Origin: an uncultured Collinsella sp.
Lineage (GTDB): Bacteria > Actinomycetota > Coriobacteriia > Coriobacteriales > Coriobacteriaceae
Length of the DNA: 64,000 nucleotides
NCBI GenBank assembly: GCA_934654795.1
Contig: CAKUGT010000006.1
Span: 1 to 64,000, forward strand
Direction of reading: 5' to 3'
The notes beneath the pieces were generated by a model. It made no database searches, had not been told where the DNA came from, and saw only the letters and a list, made by a program, of their open reading frames with translations. Position 1 is the stretch's first letter. Each line of letters starts with the position of its first letter. Shown here piece after piece: positions 41,437 through 49,107 of this stretch. The position numbers and the translations under genes were made by a program.

Positions 41437-42267
41437 CTAGTCAACAAATGCCTCGTTGATCTTGATGCCGAAGTCACGGCAGGTGTCCTTGAGGCCCTTG
41501 TCGCTAATCTTGTTGAGGAAGTCATCCGAACCACCGTTGGCAGCACGCGCGGCCAGGTAGATCTCGGCGGCCTTCTCGACGGTGTGAGCCAGGCCAAAGG
41601 TCGTGTCAAAGTCGGGACCGGCGGCGAACAGACCGTGATGAGCCCAGACGATGGTGTCGTAGGTCTTCATGAGCTCGGAGCTTGCCTCGGCGATGGCCGG
41701 GCCACCCGGGACCATCCAGGGCACAACGCCCACACCGGTCGGGAAGACGACGACGCACTCGGTCATCATCTGCCACAGGATGCGGGTGAAAGCACGGTCC
41801 TCCAGCGGCACCACGAAGGACATCTCGATGATGCCGGGGGTGTGAGCGTGGTAAATCACCCGGTCGGCGCCATCGGTACGGGCGGCGGCGACACAGTGGT
41901 TCATATAGTGGCTCTCGAACTCACTGGTCGGACGGGCGCCGTTGGCAAGGCCCCACACAATGCGGAAGGCGTCGCCGGTCTCGTTGATCTCGACGATGCC
42001 GATGTTGGCGTGCGGATCCTCAAGAACATTGCGCATGTACTTGCCCGAGCCGGTGCTCACAAAGTACTGGCCGGCAAGATTCTCGCCGCGCACGCCCATC
42101 TTGACCCACTCGCGAGGCTCCTCGAAGAACGGCTTGGCCTCGGCGACCTCCTCGTCGGTCATACGGTAGGTGAGGTTGCCGCCGTTGCGCTCATGCCAGC
42201 CCTGCTTAAAGCCGTCATCGCACAAGCGGCAGAAGCCCTTGATAAACGCCAGATCTTCCATTGCCAT
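41437..42267 (-). CDS. rhaD: L-rhamnulose-1-phosphate aldolase
   Basis: A 276-residue class II aldolase of the RhaD type, with the same length and motif order as the E. coli enzyme: WHERNGGNLTYRM, STGSGKYMRNV, IVWGLANGARPTSEFESHY, zinc ligands in HAHTPG and HHGLF, and FPTGVGVVPWMVPG. It splits L-rhamnulose-1-phosphate into DHAP and L-lactaldehyde. The start follows GAGGAG; a second Met two codons on is equally possible. It is the middle gene of the rhamnose operon, with 199 bp back to rhaB containing a GC hairpin near 42326-42368. Confidence 0.93.
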   Translation of the reverse strand: MAMEDLAFIKGFCRLCDDGFKQGWHERNGGNLTYRMTDEEVAEAKPFFEEPREWVKMGVRGENLAGQYFVSTGSGKYMRNVLEDPHANIGIVEINETGDAFRIVWGLANGARPTSEFESHYMNHCVAAARTDGADRVIYHAHTPGIIEMSFVVPLEDRAFTRILWQMMTECVVVFPTGVGVVPWMVPGGPAIAEASSELMKTYDTIVWAHHGLFAAGPDFDTTFGLAHTVEKAAEIYLAARAANGGSDDFLNKISDKGLKDTCRDFGIKINEAFVD

Positions 42268-42466
42268 TGTTTGTCTCCTCTCCGGGACCCGCAGGTCCAA
42301 TTGAAAAACTTAGGTAAGCCGATTGACGACGGCGCGGAGCATGGTTCGTGTAGGGCCTCCGCGCCGCATGTCATCGGAGAGAGCCGCTCGCGCCCGGCAG
42401 GAGTCGCTTGCCGCACGCGGGGCTGGGGGTAGGTGAAGGGTGAATTGGGGCAGGCCCCGCTCTCGT

Positions 42467-43951
42467 TTAGGCCTGGGCGCCCTTGGGGTCGATGCGCTTA
42501 ACATCGAAGGAACGGGCAACGCAGGCGCGGGCAGCGGCCAAGTCGGTAAAATCGCCGCCGGCGATCATCTGCACGATAAAGTTGCCGATGCAGGTGCCCT
42601 CGATGGGGCCGGCGAACACGGGAAGCCCGCAGGTGTCGGCCGTCATCTGGTTGAGGTAGTAATCCTGGCAGCCGCCGCCCACGATGTTGATGCTCGTGTA
42701 GTCGTGGCCCGAAAGCTCGCGCAGGCCCTCGATGGCCTTGGCATACGAGCGGGACAGGCTGCAGTAGTTGGTGCGCATGATCTCGCCCACGGTCTGCGGA
42801 ACCGGCTCGCCGCCCTCGGCGCAGGCCTGCTTAATCTCCTGGATCATGGAATCGGGGGCCAGGAAACGGTCGTCATCGACATCGACATACGCCTCGAAGG
42901 GCTCGGCCTCGCGGCAGAGCGTGCGGAGCTCGTCAAAGCCAACCTTATGATCCATGAGAGCCTTATGCGAGGTCTTGCCCTCGACGTAGTCGACGCCGTT
43001 GATCTCGCGGCGGACGGACTGGTTCATCCACAAGCCCATGATGTTCTTGAGGAAACGGTAACGCTTGAGGTAGCCGCCCTCGTTGGTAAAGTTCTGCTTG
43101 CGAGCGAGCTCGTTGGTGATGGCGTGCTGGTTCTCAACGCCCAGCAGGCTCCATGTGCCGCTCGAGATATAGACGGCATTGTCGTCCTTGGCGGGTACGG
43201 CCAGGAAGGCAGAGCCGGTGTCGTGCGTGGCGGGCAGCACAACGGTCGCGGAGTAGCCGATCTTCTCGGAGATGTCGGCCGTGAGCTCACCGAGCACAGC
43301 GCCGGGCATGGTCGGCTCCAGGAAGATGCCCCGGGGAATACCAAAGCGCGAAAGGATCTCGGTGTCCCACGTGCACTTCTCGGCATCGAGCATGCCGGTG
43401 GTACTCGCGTTGGTGTACTCGTTGGCCTTAATGCCGGTCAGGCGCCAGTTAAGATAGTCCGGAATCATCAGGAAGGTGCGAGCTGCCTCGAGCTGCTCGG
43501 GATGCTCGTTCTTAAGGGCGAGCAGCTGATAGAGCGTGTTGAAAGGCTGACGCTGAATGCCGGTACGGGCATAGACCTCAGCCGGGTCCATAATTTGATC
43601 GGCAACTTCGTAGATGCCGTCAGTGCGGGCATCGCGGTAGGCGACCGTATCGCCGACGATCTTGTTGCGCTCGTCGAGCAGCACGAAATCAACGCCCCAG
43701 GTATCGATACCGATGGTGGCCGGAGCCTGTCCGGTCTGATCCTTGACGGCGCGCAAGCCTGCGACAACATGGTCGAACAGAGCCTCAACGTCCCAGCAGT
43801 CGTGGCCGTCTACGCGCTTTTGCTCGTTATCGAAGCGGTAGACCTCCTGATAGGACATCTTACCGTCCTCGACCCAGCCAGCAAGAACGCGACCGCTCGA
43901 GGCACCGATATCGACCGCTGCGTAATGCTTGGACTCGATGCGACTCTCCAT
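42467..43951 (-). CDS. rhaB: Rhamnulokinase
   Basis: A 494-residue FGGY sugar kinase. Motifs are close to E. coli RhaB: AVDIGASSGRVLAGW (phosphate 1), GIDTWGVDFVLLD, LPFNTLYQL-type NTLYQLLAL, ATHDTGSAF, SSGTWSLLG, NIMGLW and the adenosine motif INIVGGGCQDYYLNQ. It phosphorylates L-rhamnulose at C1 with ATP. The ATG at 43951 has GGGAGA upstream; Met codons 4 and 9 residues earlier are alternatives. It is the first gene of the operon, and the operator TTTGAACCGTTTCAA lies 46 bp upstream. No rhamnose transporter is seen in the window. Confidence 0.94.
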   Translation of the reverse strand: MESRIESKHYAAVDIGASSGRVLAGWVEDGKMSYQEVYRFDNEQKRVDGHDCWDVEALFDHVVAGLRAVKDQTGQAPATIGIDTWGVDFVLLDERNKIVGDTVAYRDARTDGIYEVADQIMDPAEVYARTGIQRQPFNTLYQLLALKNEHPEQLEAARTFLMIPDYLNWRLTGIKANEYTNASTTGMLDAEKCTWDTEILSRFGIPRGIFLEPTMPGAVLGELTADISEKIGYSATVVLPATHDTGSAFLAVPAKDDNAVYISSGTWSLLGVENQHAITNELARKQNFTNEGGYLKRYRFLKNIMGLWMNQSVRREINGVDYVEGKTSHKALMDHKVGFDELRTLCREAEPFEAYVDVDDDRFLAPDSMIQEIKQACAEGGEPVPQTVGEIMRTNYCSLSRSYAKAIEGLRELSGHDYTSINIVGGGCQDYYLNQMTADTCGLPVFAGPIEGTCIGNFIVQMIAGGDFTDLAAARACVARSFDVKRIDPKGAQA

Positions 43952-43996
43952 GTGCTCTCCCATTTTGAAGCGGTTCATTTACAGTTTTCATTATTA

Positions 43997-44011
43997 TTTG
44001 AACCGTTTCAA
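43997..44011. promoter_or_regulatory. Candidate LacI operator upstream of rhaB
   Basis: The near-palindrome TTTGAACCGTTTCAA with a central CG, typical for LacI-family sites. It matches the site in the lacI leader. Confidence 0.6.
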
Positions 44012-44097
44012 TTTCAATATGAGTCAATTTCAGTCCGGCGAGCGGTTGTTTCTAATCGGTAAACGGTATTTTTTGGGTTGAAGTCTCTTTCAAATAC

Positions 44098-44138
44098 AAA
44101 GATGCGGCCACCCGCGCTGAGCAGCTGGCCGCATCTTT
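44098..44138 (-). terminator. Terminator of the HAD phosphatase gene
   Basis: Perfect 13-bp arms AAAGATGCGGCCA/TGGCCGCATCTTT. On the minus strand TTTGTATTTG continues. It separates the HAD gene from the rhamnose operon. Confidence 0.8.
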
Positions 44139-44170
44139 AAAATGTTATTGAAATGGCTCGGGTGCAAACG

Positions 44171-44821
44171 CTAGCGCACGGCCTTGACCGCCGCCGTCAG
44201 ATCGAATAGCGTATCGAGCACGGCCTCGCAGCCGTCCACCACGTCCTGCGGCAGCGGCACGATATCGGGGACAGCAAAGACGTGGCAGCCAGCCGTAATG
44301 CCCGAGACGCAGCCGTTGCGCGAATCCTCGACCACGGCACATTCCTCGGGAGCAAAGCCCGCGCGCTCGCAGGCGAGCAGATACATCTCGGGGTCGGGCT
44401 TGCCGTGCACGACGTCCTCGCCACACGTTACCGTTTCAAACTTGTCAAAGAGGCCGACCATCTTAAGGTTGCGCTCGGCCGTAACATGGCGCGATGACGT
44501 CGCAAGGCCTACGTGATAGCCCGCAGCCAGCAGCTCGTCTATGCACTCGGCGGCGCCGGCCTTAAGCTCCAGGTCGGTCTTGACCATCTCGTCGCGAATC
44601 TCCTTGTGGCGATGATAAATCGCCTCAGCGGTTTCTCTGCTGCCGCAATGCGCCTCAAGGATGTCCATGACATCGGGCAGCGTGCGACCGATAAACTGAT
44701 GAATCAGCGTGTCATCAATCGCGACACCCAGCTCAGCAGCGGGCGCTTTCCATGCCTTGATGCCCAGACGCTCGGTGTCGACCAGCGTTCCGTCCATATC
44801 AAAAATAACAGCCTTGATCAT
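44171..44821 (-). CDS. HAD superfamily phosphatase/phosphomutase (subfamily IA)
   Basis: 216 residues. HAD motif I is VIFDMDGTLVDTE (both Asp present), motif II is ATSSRHV, motif III is the Lys in GKPDPEMYLLA, and motif IV is VVEDSRNG. A helical cap (about residues 20-85) makes it subfamily IA, close to beta-phosphoglucomutase or sugar-phosphate phosphatases. The start (MIKAVIFD) is set by motif I; the longer frame adds 29 unrelated residues. It is monocistronic between the rhamnose operon and larE. The substrate is unknown; a sugar phosphate from the neighbouring pathway is possible. Confidence 0.9.
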   Translation of the reverse strand: MIKAVIFDMDGTLVDTERLGIKAWKAPAAELGVAIDDTLIHQFIGRTLPDVMDILEAHCGSRETAEAIYHRHKEIRDEMVKTDLELKAGAAECIDELLAAGYHVGLATSSRHVTAERNLKMVGLFDKFETVTCGEDVVHGKPDPEMYLLACERAGFAPEECAVVEDSRNGCVSGITAGCHVFAVPDIVPLPQDVVDGCEAVLDTLFDLTAAVKAVR

Positions 44822-44931
44822 ATCGGTCCCCCATCGACTCTCGCTGTCGCATTGCCGCAACTCTACCGCATTTGGCAACTTGTATATAACGTATATACCA
44901 TATTGCACTTTCGTTACATAGATAGAAGTCT

Positions 44932-44960
44932 TATGACAAGCAGCCCAGTAGGATTATAGT
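44932..44960 (+). promoter_or_regulatory. Predicted larE promoter
   Basis: -35 TATGAC (44932-44937), 17-bp spacer, -10 TATAGT (44955-44960), giving a leader of about 28 nt. A GTATATA-ACG-TATATAC palindrome lies upstream at 44882-44898, on the HAD gene side. Confidence 0.4.
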
Positions 44961-44994
44961 TTTCGATCGAGTACTCAACGATAAGGATCGTTTC

Positions 44995-45873
44995 ATGATT
45001 TTAGACACCACGGCACCCGCAGAGGAGCTTCAAGACAAGCTATCGGCGCTCGAACAGCTGCTTTTGGCATACGGGCGCGTGGCTATCGGGTTTTCCGGCG
45101 GCGTTGACAGCAGCTTTTTGGCCGCCGTATGCGCCCGCATCATGCCTACCAATACCCTCCTCGTCCATCTCACCACGCCGCTCATCGGCACGCCCGAACA
45201 GGCTTCGTTTGAGCGGTCCGTTGACGGACAAACCGATGAGGGTCCGCATTTTATGCTCCCCGTGCTCAATCTTTCGGTCGATCAGCTGCAGCTCCCCCAG
45301 GTAGCCTGCAACGATGCCGACCGCTGCTACCACTGCAAGCGCGCCGGCTTCACCGCCATCGTCAACCACGCCAAGTCGCTGGGCTTTCCCACCGTCATCG
45401 ATGGCAGCAATGCAAGCGATCGAGGCGATTACCGCCCCGGCATGCGTGCGGCAGAAGAACTCGGCGTGCGTTCACCCCTTATGGAGGTCGGCTTTACCAA
45501 GGGCGAAGAGCGCGAGCTGCTGCGCGCATGGGGCTATCCCGTTTGGAACCTGCCGGCGGGGGCCTGCCTTGCCACGCGCGTCCCCACGGGCGAGAAGCTT
45601 ACGCGCGAGAAGGTCTCCCTGATTCGCGCCTGCGAGGATTACCTGCACAATCTTGACCTGGCTCAGGTCCGCGCACGCCTGGTCGGCGGCTGCATGCATA
45701 TCGAAGCCGCTCCCGCAGATGTCGCAAAGATTGCCGCCCTCGGCGGTACCGCCGTCGACGACAAGGGCAAGACCCCGCTGCCTGCCGCTATCGAGTCCGC
45801 GCTGCGCGACCTAGGCTGCGGCCACATCTCCCCCGAGGTCACCCCCTACATCCACGGCAACATGAATCAGTAA
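44995..45873 (+). CDS. larE: LarE-type ATP-dependent sacrificial sulfur transferase
   Basis: 292 residues. The PP-loop AIGFSGGVDSSFLA (residues 30-43) binds ATP. CYHCKR (111-116), DGSNASDRGDYRPGMRA and PAGACLATR (Cys191, the position of the sacrificial cysteine of LarE) follow. LarE donates sulfur to pyridinium-3,5-bis(thiocarboxylate) for the nickel-pincer cofactor of lactate racemase. No larA, larB or larC is near, so the target enzyme is unknown; other nickel-pincer enzymes or a different thiolation are possible. The start follows AAGGA. It has its own promoter, and its stop is fused to terminator element copy 2. Confidence 0.88.
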   Translation: MILDTTAPAEELQDKLSALEQLLLAYGRVAIGFSGGVDSSFLAAVCARIMPTNTLLVHLTTPLIGTPEQASFERSVDGQTDEGPHFMLPVLNLSVDQLQLPQVACNDADRCYHCKRAGFTAIVNHAKSLGFPTVIDGSNASDRGDYRPGMRAAEELGVRSPLMEVGFTKGEERELLRAWGYPVWNLPAGACLATRVPTGEKLTREKVSLIRACEDYLHNLDLAQVRARLVGGCMHIEAAPADVAKIAALGGTAVDDKGKTPLPAAIESALRDLGCGHISPEVTPYIHGNMNQ

Positions 45874-45917
45874 CCTGCCAAAAAGGGACAGGTTTATTTT
45901 GGCAGGTTTTATCTGGG
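45871..45917 (+). repeat. Stop-codon-linked terminator element, copy 2
   Basis: The same 47 bases as at 28061-28107, starting with the larE TAA. Perfect 12-bp stem 45872-45883/45897-45908, followed by TTAT. Confidence 0.85.
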
Positions 45918-45930
45918 GAAACGCAGACAG

Positions 45931-45967
45931 GGCCGCGACGTCTATAGCGTCGCGGCCCCTTTCCTTG
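45931..45967 (+). terminator. Second terminator after larE
   Basis: Perfect 10-bp arms GGCCGCGACG/CGTCGCGGCC, 7-nt loop, then CCTTTCCTT. Confidence 0.7.
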
Positions 45968-46001
45968 GAGAAGGATCGATTAATGAAACGGAGAGCCCGT
46001 T

Positions 46002-46454
46002 CTAGCCCTCGAGTCCGGCGTTGATGAGCTCGGCAATCTCGACGGGATCGGTGCTCGCGCGCACCTTGTCACGGAAGCCGGCGTCCATCAGCATCACGGC
46101 AGCCTTGGAAAGCAGGCGCAGATGCGTGGTTCCAGCTTCGCCGGCGGGCACGTACAGCGCAAGCGCGACATCGACGGGCACGCCGTCAAAGCTCGGCCAC
46201 TCGACAGGCTCGGCCAGCTTGAGCACGGCAACGCCCGGCGTATGGATCGCGTCGCTCTTGGCATGCGGAACGGCAAAACCGGCGACAAGGCCCGTCTCGG
46301 CCTCGTTCTCGCGAGCAATGAAGGCCGCCTCTACAGCAGCAGCATCGTCGGCAAAGCCGAGCTCGATGGCCTGCTCGGACAAATAATGCAGGGCGTCCTC
46401 GCGCGAGGCGGCGGCATACCCGATCGTCACTTGGTTGGCAGATACAAATCCCAT
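46002..46454 (-). CDS. PTS fructose/mannitol-type EIIA component
   Basis: A 150-residue single-domain EIIA of the Fru/Mtl family. The active-site His lies in GFAVPHAKSDAIHTPGV, and the C-terminal motif LRLLSKAAVMLMD is conserved. It accepts phosphate from HPr and passes it to the IIB domain encoded at the other end of the operon (50527-51999), which lacks its own IIA. It is last of six genes, 11 bp behind the transketolase C subunit. The start has AAGGTTT with weak spacing. Confidence 0.9.
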   Translation of the reverse strand: MGFVSANQVTIGYAAASREDALHYLSEQAIELGFADDAAAVEAAFIARENEAETGLVAGFAVPHAKSDAIHTPGVAVLKLAEPVEWPSFDGVPVDVALALYVPAGEAGTTHLRLLSKAAVMLMDAGFRDKVRASTDPVEIAELINAGLEG

Positions 46455-46465
46455 GGAAACCTTCC

Positions 46466-47404
46466 TTACAACACGGACCTGACCGTGGCTTCGATGCCGT
46501 CGGCGTCCAAACCGTACTTGTGCAGCAGATCAACCGCAGGGCCGGACTCGCCGTACACATCGCGCACGCCGACGCGACGCATCGGCACTGGATGCTGCTC
46601 CGCGAGCACCGAGGCAACGGCCTCGCCCAATCCGCCGACAATCGAATGCTCCTCGGCGGTGACCACACGACCGGTCTTCTTGGCGCTGGCAACCACCAGG
46701 CGCTCATCAAGCGGCTTGATCGTGTGCATGTTGATGACCTCGGCGTCGACACCATCGGCAGCGAGCGCCTCGGCGGCCTCGAGCGCCTCGGCGACCATGA
46801 GGCCGCATGCGACGATAGTCACATCGGAACCCTCGCGCACGACCACGCCGCGACCAATCTTGAACTCATAGTCCTCGTGGTCGTTGATAACCGGCGTAGC
46901 CAGACGGCCAAAACGCATGTAGACCGGGCCCTCAAACTCATAGGCGGCGCGCACGCAGGCGCGAGCCTCGATGTCATCGGCAGGAACGATCACCGTCATA
47001 CCCGGGATCGTGCGCATGAGCGCGATATCCTCGCAACACTGATGCGTGGCGCCGTCCTCGCCCACCGAAATGCCGGCATGGGTGGCGCCAATCTTGACGT
47101 TGAGATGCGGGTAGCCAATGGAATTGCGGACCTGCTCGTAGGCGCGACCGGCGGCAAACATCGCAAAGGTGCTCGCAAAAGCAACGTGGCCCGTGGTCGC
47201 GATGCCGGCGGCAAGACCCATCAGGTTGCTCTCGGCGATACCGGCATCGTAAAAGCGCTCAGGGTGGGCAGCCTTAAACTTACCCGTCTGCGTAGCGGCA
47301 GCCAGGTCGGCATCGAGCACTACAAAGTCATCGTGCTCATTGCCCAGCTCGACAAGTGCCTCGCCATAGCTAACGCGCGTGGCGACTTTCTTGACCTCTG
47401 CCAT
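46466..47404 (-). CDS. Transketolase, C-terminal subunit (split enzyme)
   Basis: 312 residues covering the pyrimidine-binding and C-terminal transketolase domains: RVSYGEALVELGNEHDD, RFYDAGIAESNLMGLAAGIA, GEDGATHQCCEDIALMR and a C-terminal Rossmann domain (GRVVTAEEHSIVGGLGEAV). With the N-terminal subunit it forms one thiamine-diphosphate transketolase for two-carbon transfer. Its ATG overlaps the TAA of the upstream subunit gene by one base, so the two are made in step. Confidence 0.93.
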   Translation of the reverse strand: MAEVKKVATRVSYGEALVELGNEHDDFVVLDADLAAATQTGKFKAAHPERFYDAGIAESNLMGLAAGIATTGHVAFASTFAMFAAGRAYEQVRNSIGYPHLNVKIGATHAGISVGEDGATHQCCEDIALMRTIPGMTVIVPADDIEARACVRAAYEFEGPVYMRFGRLATPVINDHEDYEFKIGRGVVVREGSDVTIVACGLMVAEALEAAEALAADGVDAEVINMHTIKPLDERLVVASAKKTGRVVTAEEHSIVGGLGEAVASVLAEQHPVPMRRVGVRDVYGESGPAVDLLHKYGLDADGIEATVRSVL

Positions 47405-48234
47405 TAGAGCTCCTCTCCTGCTGCCGCGAGCTCGGCCATGGCCTGCTCAAACTGCTCGTCATTGGGCGCCTTGCCATGCCAGCCAACCTGGTTCTCCATA
47501 AAGGAGACGCCTTTGCCCTTCACCGTCTCGGCGATGATAGCGACGGGCGCGCCATCCACCTCGCGAGCTTCGGCAAAGGCGGCGGCAATCTGCGCCATGT
47601 CGTTACCGTCGGCAAGCTCGATCACATGCCACTTAAAGGCGCGAAACTTGTCCGCGAGCGGCATGGCCGAGTTGACTTCATCGATCGTGCCGTCAATCTG
47701 CAAGCCGTTGTGGTCGACGACGGCAACAAGATTGTCGAGCGCATGGTTGCCGGCGAACATGGCCGCCTCCCACACCTGGCCTTCCTCGCACTCACCGTCG
47801 CCCAGCAACGTGTAGACACGGTAGCTGTCGCCCCAGTGCTTAGCGGCAAGCGCCATTCCAACTGCAGCAGAGATGCCCTGACCGAGCGAGCCGGTGGACA
47901 TATCGATGCCCGGGGCGTCGTTCATATTGGGATGGCCCTGCAGGCGGCTACCAATATGGCGGAGCGTCTCGAGCTCTTCGACGGGAAAATAGCCGCGATG
48001 TGCCAGTACCGAATACAGGCCCGGCGCCGCGTGACCCTTGGAGAGCACAAAGCGGTCGCGATCGGCCTTGTGAGGGTCGGCAGGATCGATATTCATTTCC
48101 TCAAAGTACAGATAAGTCATGATGTCGGCAGCACCGAGCGATCCACCCGGATGTCCCGACTTGGCCGCGTGAACCGCAGTCACGACACCCTTCCTGACCT
48201 CATTGGCGACCTTCGCCAGCTCCTGGTTGGTCAT
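47404..48234 (-). CDS. Transketolase, N-terminal subunit (split enzyme)
   Basis: 276 residues of the thiamine-diphosphate binding domain: AAKSGHPGGSLGAADIMTYL, FVLSKGHAAPGLYSVLA, DMSTGSLGQGIS and the ThDP motif GDGECEEGQVWEAAMFAGNH through NGLQIDG. The start MTNQELAKV follows AGAGAGG; the upstream extension is rejected for lack of homology. It sits 63 bp after the fsa-like gene in the PTS operon. Confidence 0.93.
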   Translation of the reverse strand: MTNQELAKVANEVRKGVVTAVHAAKSGHPGGSLGAADIMTYLYFEEMNIDPADPHKADRDRFVLSKGHAAPGLYSVLAHRGYFPVEELETLRHIGSRLQGHPNMNDAPGIDMSTGSLGQGISAAVGMALAAKHWGDSYRVYTLLGDGECEEGQVWEAAMFAGNHALDNLVAVVDHNGLQIDGTIDEVNSAMPLADKFRAFKWHVIELADGNDMAQIAAAFAEAREVDGAPVAIIAETVKGKGVSFMENQVGWHGKAPNDEQFEQAMAELAAAGEEL

Positions 48235-48297
48235 ACGAATTCCTCTCTTGAGAACAACCCCGGCACCGGATGACGCGATGCCGGGGCAACCCACTCG

Positions 48298-48981
48298 TTA
48301 GGCCTGAGCGACGACCTTCTGCCAGTCAGCCTCAAAAGAGGCGAGGCCCTGGTCGGTCAGCGGGTGATGCAGGCACTTCTTGAGAGCGGCCATGGGCACG
48401 GTCGCAATGTCGGCACCAAGAAGAGCCGCCTGGGTCACGTGGTTGGGCGTGCGGACCGAAGCGGTGATGATCTCGACGGTGTCGTCGACGTTCTTGCCGG
48501 TCCAGTCATAGTTCTTGATGCAGGTCACGACATTGTCGAGCTGCGAGATGCCGTCCTCGGCGATGTCGTCAAAGCGGCCGACAAACGGGCTGATGTAGCG
48601 GGCGCCGGCATTGGCGGCCATAAGGGCCTGCGTCGGCGAGAAGACGAGCGTCATGTTGACACGCACGCCCGCATCGGCCAGCGCGCGGCAGGCGGCGAGG
48701 CCGGCCTCGCAGACGGGGAGCTTGACCACAATGTTGGGGGCGAGGGCGGCAAGGCGCTTGCCCTCCTCGATCATGCCCTCGGCCGTGGTGGCGGTAGACT
48801 CGGCAGACACGGGCAGACCCTCGCAGAGCTCGGCAATCTTGAGCATATGGGGCTCAAAGTCGGCGAGCTTACCGCCGGTCTTGGCGTACAGGGACGGATT
48901 GGTGGTAACACCGGCCAGGCAGCCCCAGCTCTTGGCCTCGGCAATCTCGTCAAGGTTGGCGGTATCGATAAAGAACTTCAT
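48298..48981 (-). CDS. fsa: Fructose-6-phosphate aldolase / short transaldolase
   Basis: A 227-residue protein of the short TalB/FSA family: MKFFIDTANLDEIAEA, GVTTNPSL, the Schiff-base lysine in IVVKLPV, and ARYISPFVGRFDD. It performs a transaldolase or F6P-aldolase reaction (dihydroxyacetone plus glyceraldehyde-3-P). Sequence alone does not separate the two activities. The start follows AAGGAG; nine extra codons upstream are not used. In an operon with transketolase it would supply the other half of non-oxidative pentose-phosphate chemistry. Confidence 0.9.
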   Translation of the reverse strand: MKFFIDTANLDEIAEAKSWGCLAGVTTNPSLYAKTGGKLADFEPHMLKIAELCEGLPVSAESTATTAEGMIEEGKRLAALAPNIVVKLPVCEAGLAACRALADAGVRVNMTLVFSPTQALMAANAGARYISPFVGRFDDIAEDGISQLDNVVTCIKNYDWTGKNVDDTVEIITASVRTPNHVTQAALLGADIATVPMAALKKCLHHPLTDQGLASFEADWQKVVAQA

Positions 48982-49012
48982 GGTGCAAACTCCTTCTAAG
49001 GAATCCAAAACT

Positions 49013-49050
49013 CAAAAAATAGGACAAAGGGAATGTCCCTTTTGTCCTAT
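49013..49050 (-). terminator. GGGAC-type terminator after the GatZ-like gene
   Basis: Arms ATAGGACAAAGGGA (49019-49032) and TCCCTTTTGTCCTAT (49036-49050, one bulge). On the minus strand TTTTTT follows. Just before it in transcription is a second hairpin, GCCGGGCCC/GGGCCCGGC (49053-49088). It may reduce expression of the downstream genes rather than end the operon. Confidence 0.7.
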
Positions 49051-49107
49051 GTGCCGGGCCCGCAGCTGGGACATGCCCCGGGCCCGGCGTCGTGTAGGGA
49101 AAGCTAC

